Positions 41,756 through 50,695 of a DNA stretch of 64,000 bases are shown here, piece after piece. How positions within the stretch are numbered: position 1 is the first letter of the stretch; each line of letters starts with the position of its first letter. The stretch lies in contig WGLW01000008.1 in NCBI GenBank assembly GCA_016125405.1, positions 1-64,000 on the forward strand, read 5' to 3'. This DNA is from Alphaproteobacteria bacterium (GTDB taxonomy: Bacteria > Pseudomonadota > Alphaproteobacteria > Caulobacterales > Hyphomonadaceae). The position numbers were made by a program, and so were the translations under genes. The notes below the pieces were generated by a model. That model did not search any database, was not told the origin of the DNA, and was given only the letters and a program-made list of their open reading frames with translations.

Positions 41756-42810
41756 GGGGCGCTCCCCTGAAATCCGGCCGGGGCCGGAGCGCCCTGCGGC
41801 GCGAAGCAGATGGCCTTGAAGCGGGCGCCCATCTCTTCGGGTGCGGTAAGCGTCGAAACGCCTGCCGTAATCTCGGAAGCGCGCGCGGGGTTGGCGGCGC
41901 CAAGACGTTTCGCACGCTCCCAAACGCCAAGGCGCGACAGAAAATGCCCTTGCCGCAGAGCCCCGTGCACCGCGAGCCCCTCCCGGAGACCGATCTGGCG
42001 CAGGCGCGGAAAATCCACGTCCGCCGTCAGATCGCACGCCCCCGGGTCTGTCAGCGGATCAACCTGTGCGCCTTGTCTGAAGGCCCTGAGGGTGTCGCCT
42101 GGCGAACCATCGTCAGGCCCATAGTCGAGAAAAAGGGCGCGTCCCGGATCCTTTCGAAATCGCCGGGCGATTATCTCGACAATGGCGTCCAGGCCGGGAG
42201 CGACTTCCACCTGGTCGCCAACGGGGATGATCCGCTCAGGCAGTTCCGCGGCCGGGCCCAGGCCAAACACCAGCTCGTCGCCGGCGGCCAGACCGACGGC
42301 GCGTTCCCGCCAGCCATTGCCATCCCGGACGTATTGGCGGATGGCGAGGCAGTCGAGGAATTCGTTGCCGACAATGATGGCGGGGCCTGGCGGCACGGCC
42401 TCCAGATCCGGGAAGTATTCCAGCGTCCGCCCCACCAGTCGCTCCTGCTGAGCCCGGCGCAGCGCAGGGCTTGCTTCGATCATGGTGACACGAACGGCGT
42501 CCGCGAAGCCGGGCGCTGCGCGTGCGGCGCGTAGCATGTCGTACATCATCACGCCGCGACCCGGCCCCAGTTCGACAAGCCGTACAGACTCCGGAGATCC
42601 CATGGCCAGCCATTCGTGAGCCGCCCAAAGGCCGATCAGCTCTCCGAACACCTGGCTGGTTTCCGGCGCTGTCGTGAAGTCGCGATTGAATGAGGGGCGC
42701 GTTGCGTAATAGCCGTGCTCAGGATCGTGCAGGCACATCAGCATGTACAGCGAGACGGGCATCGGGCCGTTGACCCTGATGCTGTCGCGAATTCGCTGTG
42801 CGAGCGGCAT
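41752..42810 (-). CDS. Class I SAM-dependent methyltransferase, MidA/NDUFAF7 family
   Basis: A 352-residue methyltransferase of the family that includes the mitochondrial complex I assembly factor NDUFAF7. Landmarks: CLHDPEHGYYATRPSFNRDF, DFTTAPETSQVFGELIGLW, the SAM-binding LVELGPGRGVMMYDMLRA, and IIVGNEFLDCLAIRQYV. The bacterial role is not settled; it could methylate an arginine of a complex I subunit. It starts at 42808-42810, overlapping the lgt stop by 1 bp (TGATG), and overlaps pgeF by 4 bp. The lgt-midA-pgeF order is common in alphaproteobacteria. Confidence 0.9.
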   Translation of the reverse strand: MPLAQRIRDSIRVNGPMPVSLYMLMCLHDPEHGYYATRPSFNRDFTTAPETSQVFGELIGLWAAHEWLAMGSPESVRLVELGPGRGVMMYDMLRAARAAPGFADAVRVTMIEASPALRRAQQERLVGRTLEYFPDLEAVPPGPAIIVGNEFLDCLAIRQYVRDGNGWRERAVGLAAGDELVFGLGPAAELPERIIPVGDQVEVAPGLDAIVEIIARRFRKDPGRALFLDYGPDDGSPGDTLRAFRQGAQVDPLTDPGACDLTADVDFPRLRQIGLREGLAVHGALRQGHFLSRLGVWERAKRLGAANPARASEITAGVSTLTAPEEMGARFKAICFAPQGAPAPAGFQGSAP

Positions 42811-43712
42811 CACGCCAGCACGGGCGTCCGGTTGGCCCGGACCACCAGCCACACGCCGAGGACAAACATCGGGATCGACAGCAGCATCCCCATCGTCAGG
42901 AAGCTCGGCAATCCGGACACGAAATCGTCCGGCTGACGGAAATTCTCGAGGAAAGAGCGGAACAGGGAATAGCCGATCAGGAAGATGCCCGCTGTAAGGC
43001 CCGGGCGCTTCAGACTGTGAAAGCGCCAGACGGCCACAGCAAGGATGACGAAAAGCGTCAGGCCTTCAAGGCCGGCTTCGTAGAGCTGGCTTGGATGGAC
43101 CAGTTTTTCGTCGGGTGAATCGACCCATTGGTGCTTCGACCAGTCGAAGGTCGGAAATTTCATCGCCCACGGCACGTTCGTTTCACGGCCGTAGAGTTCG
43201 CCGTTGATGAAGTTGGCGCAGCGCACGAGGAAGATGCCGATCGGCGCCGCCGAGCAGGCGACATCGCCTAGGCTCAGCAGCGATATCTTCCGCGACCAGC
43301 AGGTATAGAGAACCGCCAGCGTCGCCCCGATCAATCCGCCGTGGAAAGACATGCCGCCTTCCCACATCCGGAAGATGAATGTCGGATCATGGACGAGTTT
43401 CTGGGGTTCGAAAGGCAGCGTGTAAAAGAGGATGTATCCAATCCGGCCGCCGAGCAGGATGCCGATCATGACCCAGAAGGCGAAATCGTCGATGTCGAGC
43501 CGGCTGACGGGCGGCTTTTCTACGCCCCATAGCTTCGGTTTGCTCACGATCCTGATCGCGTACCACCAGCCAAGCAGCAACCCGGCGATGTAACCCAGCG
43601 CGTACCAGCGGATGGGAAACGGCCCGAAATGCAGCGGCCCCAGCGAAAAATGCGGGATCGGGATCGTGAAAGCGGCCGGATTTATCCTGGGAAAAGGGAT
43701 TTCAACAAGCAT
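42810..43712 (-). CDS. lgt: Prolipoprotein diacylglyceryl transferase
   Basis: Transfers diacylglycerol from phosphatidylglycerol to the lipobox cysteine of prolipoproteins, the first step of lipoprotein maturation in the inner membrane. The 300-residue, seven-helix protein keeps GGMSFHGGLIGATLAVLY, the Lgt signature RCANFINGELYGRETNVPWA and HPSQLYEAGLEGL. I choose the ATG at 43710-43712; an upstream in-frame ATG at 43809-43811 would extend into the divergent ubiK promoter. It heads a coupled three-gene operon. At least five lipoproteins of the window would be its substrates. Confidence 0.94.
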   Translation of the reverse strand: MLVEIPFPRINPAAFTIPIPHFSLGPLHFGPFPIRWYALGYIAGLLLGWWYAIRIVSKPKLWGVEKPPVSRLDIDDFAFWVMIGILLGGRIGYILFYTLPFEPQKLVHDPTFIFRMWEGGMSFHGGLIGATLAVLYTCWSRKISLLSLGDVACSAAPIGIFLVRCANFINGELYGRETNVPWAMKFPTFDWSKHQWVDSPDEKLVHPSQLYEAGLEGLTLFVILAVAVWRFHSLKRPGLTAGIFLIGYSLFRSFLENFRQPDDFVSGLPSFLTMGMLLSIPMFVLGVWLVVRANRTPVLA

Positions 43713-43811
43713 GCCCGACTCATACCCCACTTTGAACTTGGGCCGCCAGCGGTCCATATAGCGGAGGATAGATACCGGGCTCCTCGACGCGGGGCCACCT
43801 TGGAGGCGCAT

Positions 43812-44093
43812 ATGCAGACCCGAAATCCGTTCATCGATGACTTTTCCAAGATGATGGGCGGGGCCGCCGGGGCGGCGCAGGCCGCTGGCGAGGAGTTTCG
43901 GGCGCTGATCCGCTCGCAGATGGAACGATTTGTCGCCGACATGGACCTTGCCAAGCGCGACGAGGTTGAAGCACTGAAAAGTCTTGCCCGTTCCGCTCTT
44001 GAGAAGGTGGAACAGCTCGAAAAGCGCGTCGCTGAGCTGGAGGGCGGCGCGTCAACCCAATCCTCGCCCGCCGAATCGGCAAAGAACGCGTGA
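43812..44093 (+). CDS. ubiK: Accessory factor UbiK family protein
   Basis: A 93-residue BMFP-domain protein that helps aerobic ubiquinone synthesis by binding the Ubi complex and lipids. The N-terminal NPFIDDFSKMMGGAAGAA amphipathic part is followed by a C-terminal coiled coil EALKSLARSALEKVEQLEKR. The ATG at 43812 is the family start; a longer in-frame reading to 43629 runs across the lgt gene. It is divergent from lgt (99-bp gap) and lies 102 bp before the YbjN-like gene. Confidence 0.87.
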   Translation: MQTRNPFIDDFSKMMGGAAGAAQAAGEEFRALIRSQMERFVADMDLAKRDEVEALKSLARSALEKVEQLEKRVAELEGGASTQSSPAESAKNA

Positions 44094-44195
44094 GCTCTTA
44101 ACCATCCGCCCATTGTAGCCGCTGGCCGCCCCCGCTAGCCTTTTCCCTGCCGGTCCCGGCCGCCCTGATTCTGGGGCGCATATCTCGGAGCACCC

Positions 44196-44699
44196 ATGAC
44201 GATGCTCGATACCCTCACCGCCGAACTGCCCGAACGGGCGCTGGACGTTGTCGAGCAGACGCTGCTTGCCGCCGACTGGGCCTGTGAGCGGTCGGAGGAG
44301 GGCGCGATCCACTGCGCGGCAATGACCCGCTGGGGCGAATGCGGCGGCCTGTTCGCCTGGCGCGCCGAGCCCGCATCGCTGCATTTTTCGCTGACTGTTG
44401 ATGTGCGGTCGCAACGCGCGCGCAAGGCGGCGATCCATGATCTCGTCTGCAGGATCAACGAACGGCTGTGGCTTGGGCACTTCGATTTCTGGGCCGATGA
44501 GGGCGTTGCCGTCTTCCGGCATACCATCCCGATGCTCGACCGGATCGCGCCTGAACCCGGAGAGATTGCGGCGGTGATCGCGGCCGCGCTCGACGCTGCG
44601 GATCAGTTCCTGCCTGCGTTCAACTTCGTGATCTGGGCCGGCAAGTCTCCTGCTGAAGCAATTGACGCTGCACTGTTCGAGACCGCTGGCGAGGCCTGA
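44196..44699 (+). CDS. YbjN domain-containing protein
   Basis: A 167-residue YbjN-type protein with a type III secretion chaperone-like fold; the family pattern is seen in LHFSLTVDVRSQRARKAAIH, INERLWLGHFDFWADEG and FRHTIPMLDRIAPEPGEIA. YbjN proteins modulate stress and motility in enterobacteria by an unknown mechanism. The ATG at 44196 follows CGGAGCACCC. It lies 4 bp before proC and is probably co-transcribed with it. A TTAACCAT box at 44098-44105, similar to a CtrA half-site, lies 90 bp upstream, without a second half. Confidence 0.86.
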   Translation: MTMLDTLTAELPERALDVVEQTLLAADWACERSEEGAIHCAAMTRWGECGGLFAWRAEPASLHFSLTVDVRSQRARKAAIHDLVCRINERLWLGHFDFWADEGVAVFRHTIPMLDRIAPEPGEIAAVIAAALDAADQFLPAFNFVIWAGKSPAEAIDAALFETAGEA

Positions 44700-44703
44700 C
44701 GGC

Positions 44704-45528
44704 ATGCCGCGCAGCAAGGCGGTCGGAAAGCACGTCGTCTTGATCGGCGCCGGCCGCATGGGTTCGGCTATGGCTGCCGGCTGGTTGAGAGATCCGGCGA
44801 GCGCCGGAATTGCGTCCCTCGATCTGGTTGAGCCCAACCCTGCGGAAAGCGTTGCGAGGCTTGCTGCGCGAAAGTCGGTTCGACTTAACCCCAAGCCATC
44901 CATCGCCGACGTCGTCGTGCTCGCCGTGAAACCTCAGCAGATTGCGGCCACGGCACCTGCAATTGCGCCCTGGACAGGACCGGAAACGCTGATTGTATCG
45001 ATCCTGGCGGGCGTCACCATCTCGCGGTTGTCGGAGCTGCTCGGCGTATCCCGGATTGTTCGCGCCATGCCGAACACGCCGGGATCGATCGGGGCCGGCG
45101 TCACCGCGTTTTCATTGTCTTCCGCTTGCAGCGACGCCGAGAGCGCCATCGCCGTTCAATTCCTTCAGCCGCTGGGGCGCGTTATTGGCCCGCTGGACGA
45201 ACGGAAAATGGACGCCGTCACGGCAGTCTCCGGGTCCGGGCCGGCTTATGTATTTCTGTTGACCGAGGCGCTCGCGGCGGCCGGGCGCTCGATGGGTCTG
45301 GACAGCGAGACGGCTGAGGCTCTCGCGGTCGAAACAGTCGTAGGCGGCGGCAAGTTGTTGGCGGAGGGGGGGGCGCCATCCGATCTGCGCAAGGCGGTCA
45401 CCTCACCAGGGGGAACGACGGCAGCGGCCCTTGATGTCCTCATGGGACAGGGCGGTTTGCCTGAGCTTATGCGCCGCGCGGTCGAAGCTGCGACGAAACG
45501 AGGCGCGGAATTGTCCAGAGACTCGTAG
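44704..45528 (+). CDS. proC: Pyrroline-5-carboxylate reductase
   Basis: Last step of proline synthesis, NAD(P)H-dependent. The 274-residue product has the Rossmann VLIGAGRMGSAMAAGWLRD, SRIVRAMPNTPGSIGAGVTA, and the ProC signature TVVGGGKLLAEGGAPSDLRK followed by AVTSPGGTTAAALDVL. The ATG at 44704 is preferred; a longer reading starts inside the YbjN-like gene. The gene lies 4 bp after the YbjN-like gene, an association common in alphaproteobacteria. It converges with the histidine kinase gene (10 bp gap). Confidence 0.94.
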   Translation: MPRSKAVGKHVVLIGAGRMGSAMAAGWLRDPASAGIASLDLVEPNPAESVARLAARKSVRLNPKPSIADVVVLAVKPQQIAATAPAIAPWTGPETLIVSILAGVTISRLSELLGVSRIVRAMPNTPGSIGAGVTAFSLSSACSDAESAIAVQFLQPLGRVIGPLDERKMDAVTAVSGSGPAYVFLLTEALAAAGRSMGLDSETAEALAVETVVGGGKLLAEGGAPSDLRKAVTSPGGTTAAALDVLMGQGGLPELMRRAVEAATKRGAELSRDS

Positions 45529-45538
45529 CTGCGAAACA

Positions 45539-46858
45539 CTAGTCGCTTTCGCGGGCTGGTGCGGCCCCGAACGGCAGGCGGATCGTGGCGCGCAGCCCTC
45601 CGAGATCCGATCGCCCAAGGGTTACATCACCCCCATGCGCGCGCGCGGCGTCACGTGCGATCGTCAGGCCCAGGCCGACGCCGGAGACGTTCTGGTTGCG
45701 GGCAGCGTCAAGCCGGCTGAATGGCCGGAACGCATCTTCGTGCTGGTTCTCCGGAATACCAGGACCGTCATCCTCGATAAGGATTGAACCGGAGACGGCG
45801 TCTCTCGTAACCCGAATGCGGACGCGACCGCCATAGTCAGCGGCATTGTTCGCAAGATTGGATACGGCGCGCTTCAATGCCAACGGACGGACTCTCATGA
45901 CGATGGTCGATGGCGCATCGATCTCCAACTGGACGCGCTCGCCCAGGTGACCCACGGCCTCGCGCGCCAGTTCCGAAAGGTCGGTGTCGACAGCGGGCTC
46001 AGCCTCTTCGCCCCTTGCGAAGGCAAGGTAGCCGTCTAGCATCCGCTCCATTTCAGCGATGTCGTCCTTCGCCGCCTTCATGTCGCTTCCAGGAGGCAGG
46101 AGGGCCAGCTCCAGCTTCAGGCGGGTAAGCGGCGTTCGAAGATCGTGGCTTACGCCCGCCAGCATTGCCGTCCGTTGATCGATGAAACGGCGAATGCGAT
46201 TGCGCATGCGGATCACGGAATGCGCGGCCTGCCGGACTTCGCGGGCGCCGGAAGGTTTGTAGTTTGGCAAGTCTTCGCCACGGCCAAATGCGTCGGCCGC
46301 ATTCGCCAGTTGGATCATCGAACGAACCTGATTGCGCAGGAAGGCGTACGAGGTGGCCAGCAGGAGAAGGCTGAAACCGATCGACCAGACAATGAACTGT
46401 GGCGCCGTCACGATCACGACTCGCTTCCGATCAATCCGCGCGACAAGGGTGCCCTTGGGATCCGAAACGCGGACTTCAACGGCGTCGGTCGCAGGCTGAA
46501 AGGCGTAAGAAAAGGGCCGTCGAAGCGCGCCGGCCAACTCGTCATGAAGCTGCTTGCAGCATGGCCGGCCCGGTGGCGGCGCGCGCAGAGCCTCGTCGGT
46601 GGAAAAACGGACGTCCATCAGGCCGTGTTTGCGAACATCGTCCGAATAGGCTTCCCACCCTGCGGGGTCTGCAAGGCGCCGACTATCGGCCAGCGCAAGT
46701 TCGCTCGCAAAGCTGCGGGATAGCCTGGTATTCACCTGTTCGACATGTGTATTGAAAAAGAAGAGCGTCATCGCAATTACGAAGACGATCATTGGTACAA
46801 TCAGGATCAGGATATGCCGGGCGTTATAGCCTCGCGGCGTGTAGTCGCGCAGGCGCAT
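45539..46858 (-). CDS. EnvZ/PfeS-type sensor histidine kinase
   Basis: A 439-residue inner-membrane kinase: helix 1 at about 16-36, a periplasmic domain of about 115 residues, helix 2 near 155-178, HAMP near 180-232, the HisKA phosphoacceptor in GVSHDLRTPLTRLKLELALL, and an ATPase domain with N-box KRAVSNLANNAADYG, DDGPGIPE and GVGLGLTIARD. The ligand is unknown. It starts 2 bp after the stop of the response regulator, and the three genes MarR-type, regulator and kinase form one minus-strand operon. EnvZ-like kinases of this context often control membrane or osmotic genes. Confidence 0.93.
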   Translation of the reverse strand: MRLRDYTPRGYNARHILILIVPMIVFVIAMTLFFFNTHVEQVNTRLSRSFASELALADSRRLADPAGWEAYSDDVRKHGLMDVRFSTDEALRAPPPGRPCCKQLHDELAGALRRPFSYAFQPATDAVEVRVSDPKGTLVARIDRKRVVIVTAPQFIVWSIGFSLLLLATSYAFLRNQVRSMIQLANAADAFGRGEDLPNYKPSGAREVRQAAHSVIRMRNRIRRFIDQRTAMLAGVSHDLRTPLTRLKLELALLPPGSDMKAAKDDIAEMERMLDGYLAFARGEEAEPAVDTDLSELAREAVGHLGERVQLEIDAPSTIVMRVRPLALKRAVSNLANNAADYGGRVRIRVTRDAVSGSILIEDDGPGIPENQHEDAFRPFSRLDAARNQNVSGVGLGLTIARDAARAHGGDVTLGRSDLGGLRATIRLPFGAAPARESD

Positions 46859-46860
46859 GC

Positions 46861-47538
46861 CTAGTCTCCGGCCAGCCTGTATCCCACGCCGCGAACGGTT
46901 TGCAGATGCACGGGTTCACGCGGATCTCGCTCAATCTTTCGCCGGAGCCGCGTTACCTGAACATCGACGGACCTTTCGACGCCTGCCGCGGTGAGTGACG
47001 CAAGTTCGTGTCGGGACACCGGAGATCCTCCGCGCGAAGCGAGAATCTTGAGAAGCTGTGTTTCGCTTTCCGTGAGGCGCACCATTCGACCGTCGCGCCG
47101 AAGCTCTCCCTTCGACACATGGAAGATCATTCCGGAGAGGCGCACTTCTTCGGCCGGTTGTTCGGGCGCGGCGCGACGCAGGATGGCGCCTATCCGCAGG
47201 ACCAGCTCCTCGGGCTCGAAGGGTTTGGCCAGGTAGTCGTCTGCGCCGAGTTTCAGGCCCTCGATCCGCTCATTCGGCTGCCCGCGGGCCGTGAGCAGGA
47301 TGACGGGGGCGGTACTGGTCTCGCGGATGCTCGTCAGTAGCGAAAGGCCGTCCTCGCCTGGCATCATGACATCGAGAATGATGAGGTCGAACGACATGCT
47401 CTGCAGGAAGCGCCGGGCCGCCGCCGCATCCCGCGCGGCCGTGACATCGTATCCCTCACGCACGAGATAGCGTTTCAGCAGGTCGCGCAGCCGGTCATCG
47501 TCATCCACGGCCAGAATGTGCGCTGAATGGTTGGTCAT
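46861..47538 (-). CDS. petR: OmpR-family response regulator, PetR-like
   Basis: A 225-residue regulator. The receiver domain has acidic pocket DDDDRL, phosphoacceptor Asp in LIILDVMMPGEDG, switch residues in LTARGQ and Lys in YLAKPFEPEEL; the C-terminal winged helix carries VRLTESETQLLKILASRGGS. In Rhodobacter capsulatus petP-petR encode a MarR-like and an OmpR-like regulator; here the same pair overlaps by 4 bp (47535-47538) and lies beside ilvE, as in other alphaproteobacteria. The symbol rests on this context. petABC is 23 kb away, so direct control is not implied. Confidence 0.88.
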   Translation of the reverse strand: MTNHSAHILAVDDDDRLRDLLKRYLVREGYDVTAARDAAAARRFLQSMSFDLIILDVMMPGEDGLSLLTSIRETSTAPVILLTARGQPNERIEGLKLGADDYLAKPFEPEELVLRIGAILRRAAPEQPAEEVRLSGMIFHVSKGELRRDGRMVRLTESETQLLKILASRGGSPVSRHELASLTAAGVERSVDVQVTRLRRKIERDPREPVHLQTVRGVGYRLAGD

Positions 47539-48026
47539 CGCTCATCCCCACGCGTCAACCCGGACAGTACCCGCCTTGCCCCGGTTACCGCATCGGGGCC
47601 AGCCGTAAGAAACGCCTCGCGCATGGCCATACGCCGTTTTTCCGTCGCCTGCCGCGCAAAGCTCATGCCCTCGGGCGTCAACGTCACGAGGCGGCGACGG
47701 CGATCCTGATGACCCGTCTGGCGCACAACCAGATTCCTGCCTTCGAGGGTGTTGAGGTTGCGGGCCATCGATTGTTTGGGCGCGTCGAGCCTGCTGCGCA
47801 ACTCGGTCACGTCCATCGGCCCCCGATCATGAATTTCAAGAAGGATATCGAGCTCCGGCGTCGAAAGCCCGTCCGGAGCCGATGTCCCACCGGCAAGATG
47901 GGCAAGCTGCCGCGCCGCCGCCCGGATAAGGGCGGCTCCCTGGTCGAGATCCTGGTCGCGCAGGTACAGGCGGCCGTCGGCGGCAGCCGCGGGCTGGGTC
48001 ACAGGTTGAGGTCGGTTGACAGGCAT
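47535..48026 (-). CDS. petP: MarR-family regulator, PetP-like
   Basis: A 163-residue MarR-type winged-helix regulator. The recognition region is LRSRLDAPKQSMARNLNTLE with wing QTGHQDRRRRLVTLTPEG. The ATG at 48024-48026 gives a PetP-like N-terminus; an earlier in-frame ATG at 48072-48074 would reach into the ilvE promoter. It heads the operon with the response regulator and kinase and is divergent from ilvE (83 bp). It lacks the cysteines common in redox-sensing MarR proteins. Confidence 0.84.
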   Translation of the reverse strand: MPVNRPQPVTQPAAAADGRLYLRDQDLDQGAALIRAAARQLAHLAGGTSAPDGLSTPELDILLEIHDRGPMDVTELRSRLDAPKQSMARNLNTLEGRNLVVRQTGHQDRRRRLVTLTPEGMSFARQATEKRRMAMREAFLTAGPDAVTGARRVLSGLTRGDER

Positions 48027-48109
48027 GGCCACGATCCGACAATGGAAGAGCAAGACGCGAAACTCAAGCCGCAACCCATCGGCGCAAGACGTCTTTCAAG
48101 GACGAACCA

Positions 48110-49003
48110 ATGGCTGACTTCATTCCCTACGACGACCGCGACGGATGGATCTGGCTGGACGGCAAGTTCGTGCCGTGGCGTGACGCCAAAATTCACGTAC
48201 TGACGCACGGCCTGCACTATGGCGCCTGCGTGTTCGAAGGCGAGCGCGCGTATGAGGGAGAAGTCTTCCGGGGAACGGAGCACTCCAAGCGTTTGCACAA
48301 GTCTGCAGAATTGGTCGGGTACAAGATTCCTGTGCCGGTGGCTGATCTGGACCGGATCAAGCTTGAGTTGATGCAGAAGAATGGTTTTCCAGATTGCTAT
48401 GTGCGGGCGTTCGCCTGGCGAGGATCCGAGATGATGGGCGTGTCGGCCCAGCAGGCGACGATCCGTACCTGTGTCGCCGTCTGGCAGTGGGGCAACTACT
48501 TTGCCGACAAGATGAAGGGAATTCGGGTGACGATGTCGGACTGGAAACGTCCGTCGCCGGAAACCATCCCGTGTCACGCCAAGGCTGCGGGCCTTTACAT
48601 GATCTGTACGATGTCCAAGCACAAGGCCGAGGCGGAAGGCTATGCCGACGCCCTGATGCTGGATTATCGCGGATATGTGGCTGAGCTGACCGGCGCCAAC
48701 GTGTTTCTGGTAAGGGATGGTGCAATCCACACGCCGACGCCGGACTGCTTCCTCAATGGAATTACGCGTCAGACGGTGATCCAGCTGGCGAAGGCGCGTG
48801 GTTATGAAGTCATCGAGCGGCACATCACGCCGGATGAACTTCCGAGCTTTTCGGAATGCTTCATCACGGGCACGGCGGCGGAAGTAACGCCCGTCGCCGA
48901 GATGGCGGGCCACACTTACAAGCCGGGCGAAATCAGCGCCAATCTCATGGGCGACTATGAGAAGCTGGTTCGGCGCAAACTCGTGCTCGACAAGGTAGCC
49001 TGA
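48110..49003 (+). CDS. ilvE: Branched-chain amino acid aminotransferase
   Basis: PLP enzyme (297 residues, class IV fold) that makes or degrades Val, Leu and Ile. Features: IPYDDRDGWIWLDGKFVPWR, HGLHYGACVFEGERAYEG, the PLP lysine in IPCHAKAAGLYMICTMSKHK, and GYVAELTGANVFLVRDG. The ATG at 48110 follows AAGGA. It is divergent from the petP-petR-kinase operon, an arrangement seen widely in alphaproteobacteria. It converges with the HIT gene with a 4-bp gap. Confidence 0.94.
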   Translation: MADFIPYDDRDGWIWLDGKFVPWRDAKIHVLTHGLHYGACVFEGERAYEGEVFRGTEHSKRLHKSAELVGYKIPVPVADLDRIKLELMQKNGFPDCYVRAFAWRGSEMMGVSAQQATIRTCVAVWQWGNYFADKMKGIRVTMSDWKRPSPETIPCHAKAAGLYMICTMSKHKAEAEGYADALMLDYRGYVAELTGANVFLVRDGAIHTPTPDCFLNGITRQTVIQLAKARGYEVIERHITPDELPSFSECFITGTAAEVTPVAEMAGHTYKPGEISANLMGDYEKLVRRKLVLDKVA

Positions 49004-49007
49004 GCCG

Positions 49008-49448
49008 TCAGGGCTCCAGCGCCGCGGCAATCCGCGTGGCTTGCGATTTCAGCGCCTCCATGTCGGCAGGCTTTCCCTGGTTATGCGCTTGCAGGGGAAG
49101 ATTTGCGTAGCGCGGGATCACATGTACGTGCAGATGAAAGATCGTTTGCCCCGCGGGCGCGCCGTTGAATTGCGTGACGATGACGCCGTCCGGGCTCAGC
49201 GCCGCGATGACGGCGCGCGTCAATCGCTGCACCCGCTGAAATAGCGGGCCGAGGCGCTCAGCCGGAAAATCCGTAAGATTGCGCGCCTCGACATTCTTCG
49301 GAACGACAAGGCAGTGACCCTGGCTCTGGGGAAAAATGTCCATGAAGGCGAGAACTTCGTCATCCTCGAAAATCTTCACGCACGGGGCCTCCCCGCGCAG
49401 GATTTTTGCGAAGATATTGTTGCCGTCGTATGCGCCCGTCAGGCTCAT
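49008..49448 (-). CDS. HIT family nucleotide-binding protein
   Basis: A 146-residue HIT-superfamily hydrolase or transferase. The catalytic triad HxHxH is in FHLHVHVIPRY, and the N-terminal NIFAKILRGEAPCVKIFEDD, the PQSQGHCLVVPK segment and NLTDFPAERLG are typical of bacterial HinT/HIT proteins. It overlaps the upstream GNAT gene by 1 bp (TGATG), being the last gene of a minus-strand cluster. Substrates are likely purine nucleoside phosphoramidates or similar. Confidence 0.92.
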   Translation of the reverse strand: MSLTGAYDGNNIFAKILRGEAPCVKIFEDDEVLAFMDIFPQSQGHCLVVPKNVEARNLTDFPAERLGPLFQRVQRLTRAVIAALSPDGVIVTQFNGAPAGQTIFHLHVHVIPRYANLPLQAHNQGKPADMEALKSQATRIAAALEP

Positions 49449-50659
49449 CAGAAGCCCTCCTCGTCCTGGTCAGTTGTGGCGACGTCACCCTTCAGGAAGG
49501 GTGAAAACGCCGCAAGATGGTCAATGCCTTCCTCGACCGCTTCGCGCTCATTGTCGAGATAACGCGCGACAGCATCCCGCAGCCCGGCGTGGCGAATCCA
49601 GTGAGCTGAGCGCGTCAACTGCGGCTCGTATCCGCGGGCGAGCTTGTGTTCGCCCTGCGCGCCTGCCTCGACGCGCGAAAGGCCGTGCTCAATCGCAAAG
49701 TCGATCGCCTGATAATAGCACACTTCGAAATGCAGGAACGGACGGTCGACAATCCGCCCCCAATAGCGGCCGTAAAGCGTGTCGTCTCCGATCATGTTCA
49801 GGGCGCCGGCGATCGGCCGTTCGCCATCGCGCACGAGTACGAGCATGACCTTGTCCGCCATGCGCTGGTGCAGCAGCGAAAAGAACGGACGATTCAGATA
49901 TGGCGAGCCCCACTTTCGACCGCCCGTGTCCATGTAGAATTTGAAGAATGCGTCCCAATGCTCGGGCTTCAGATCGGCGCCGGTGAGACGATCGATCTTC
50001 AGGCCCTCCTGCGCGGCGAGACGCTCCTTGCGCAACATCTTCCTTTTGCGCGAGGCGAGGGCGCCAAGAAAATCGTCGAACGATTTGTAGTCACGATTGA
50101 TCCAGTGGAACTGCTGATCCTCGCGAAGCAGCAAGCCGTCGGCGCCAAGCCTTGCCCACGTATCCTGTTCCAGGAAATTGAAATGAACCGAGGAGACCTT
50201 GGCGCTCGCGGCGGTGTCGACGATCGCAGCAGCCAGCGTCCGCTGAATCTCCGCAGCCTGAGGTCCTGGGCGTGCGAGCAGGCGCCGACCCGTCACCGGC
50301 GTGAATGGCACGGCGCACAGGAGTTTGGGATAATACCGGCCGCCGGCCCGCTCCAGCGCATCCGCCCAGCCATGATCGAATATGAACTCGCCGCGCGAAT
50401 GGGCCTTGAGATAGAGCGGCGCGGCTCCGGTCAGCGTCCCTTCCGCGTCGCGCGCCAGTACATGTCGAGGGCTCCATCCCGTTCGGGGAGTTGCGCAGCC
50501 GGAGGACTCAAGAGCCTCCAGAAAGTCCCAATCGAGGAACGGATCGTAGGGAAGCCCGTTCGGATTGGCGACGCGGTTCCAGTCGTTCCGGTCAATATCC
50601 CTCATGCCCTCGACGATCGAGAGCGAAAGTTCGATCTGTTCTCTGCCGTCGTCGGCCAA
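49448..50659 (-). CDS. GNAT-fold protein of COG3146 (peptidogalycan-type)
   Basis: A 403-residue protein with two GNAT-like halves, matching the FemAB-related family once called peptidogalycan biosynthesis/recognition. Visible: DWNRVANPNGLPYDPFLDWD, YPKLLCAVPFTPVTGRRLLA, RKRKMLRKERLAAQEGLKID and RWIHFN-type motifs (SSVHFNFLEQDTW), then VEAGAQGEHKLARGYEPQ near 345. The biochemical role is unproven, possibly aminoacyl or acyl transfer. It starts 36 bp after the GDPD gene and overlaps the HIT gene by 1 bp. Confidence 0.85.
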   Translation of the reverse strand: MADDGREQIELSLSIVEGMRDIDRNDWNRVANPNGLPYDPFLDWDFLEALESSGCATPRTGWSPRHVLARDAEGTLTGAAPLYLKAHSRGEFIFDHGWADALERAGGRYYPKLLCAVPFTPVTGRRLLARPGPQAAEIQRTLAAAIVDTAASAKVSSVHFNFLEQDTWARLGADGLLLREDQQFHWINRDYKSFDDFLGALASRKRKMLRKERLAAQEGLKIDRLTGADLKPEHWDAFFKFYMDTGGRKWGSPYLNRPFFSLLHQRMADKVMLVLVRDGERPIAGALNMIGDDTLYGRYWGRIVDRPFLHFEVCYYQAIDFAIEHGLSRVEAGAQGEHKLARGYEPQLTRSAHWIRHAGLRDAVARYLDNEREAVEEGIDHLAAFSPFLKGDVATTDQDEEGF

Positions 50660-50695
50660 AACAAAGCTCCAGATACCGGCGCCTGTATACCTCCA

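Noticed and set aside
44096-44105. TTAACCAT box before the YbjN-like gene as a CtrA site
   Set aside because: Only one half-site is seen; a second TTAA at the right spacing is missing.
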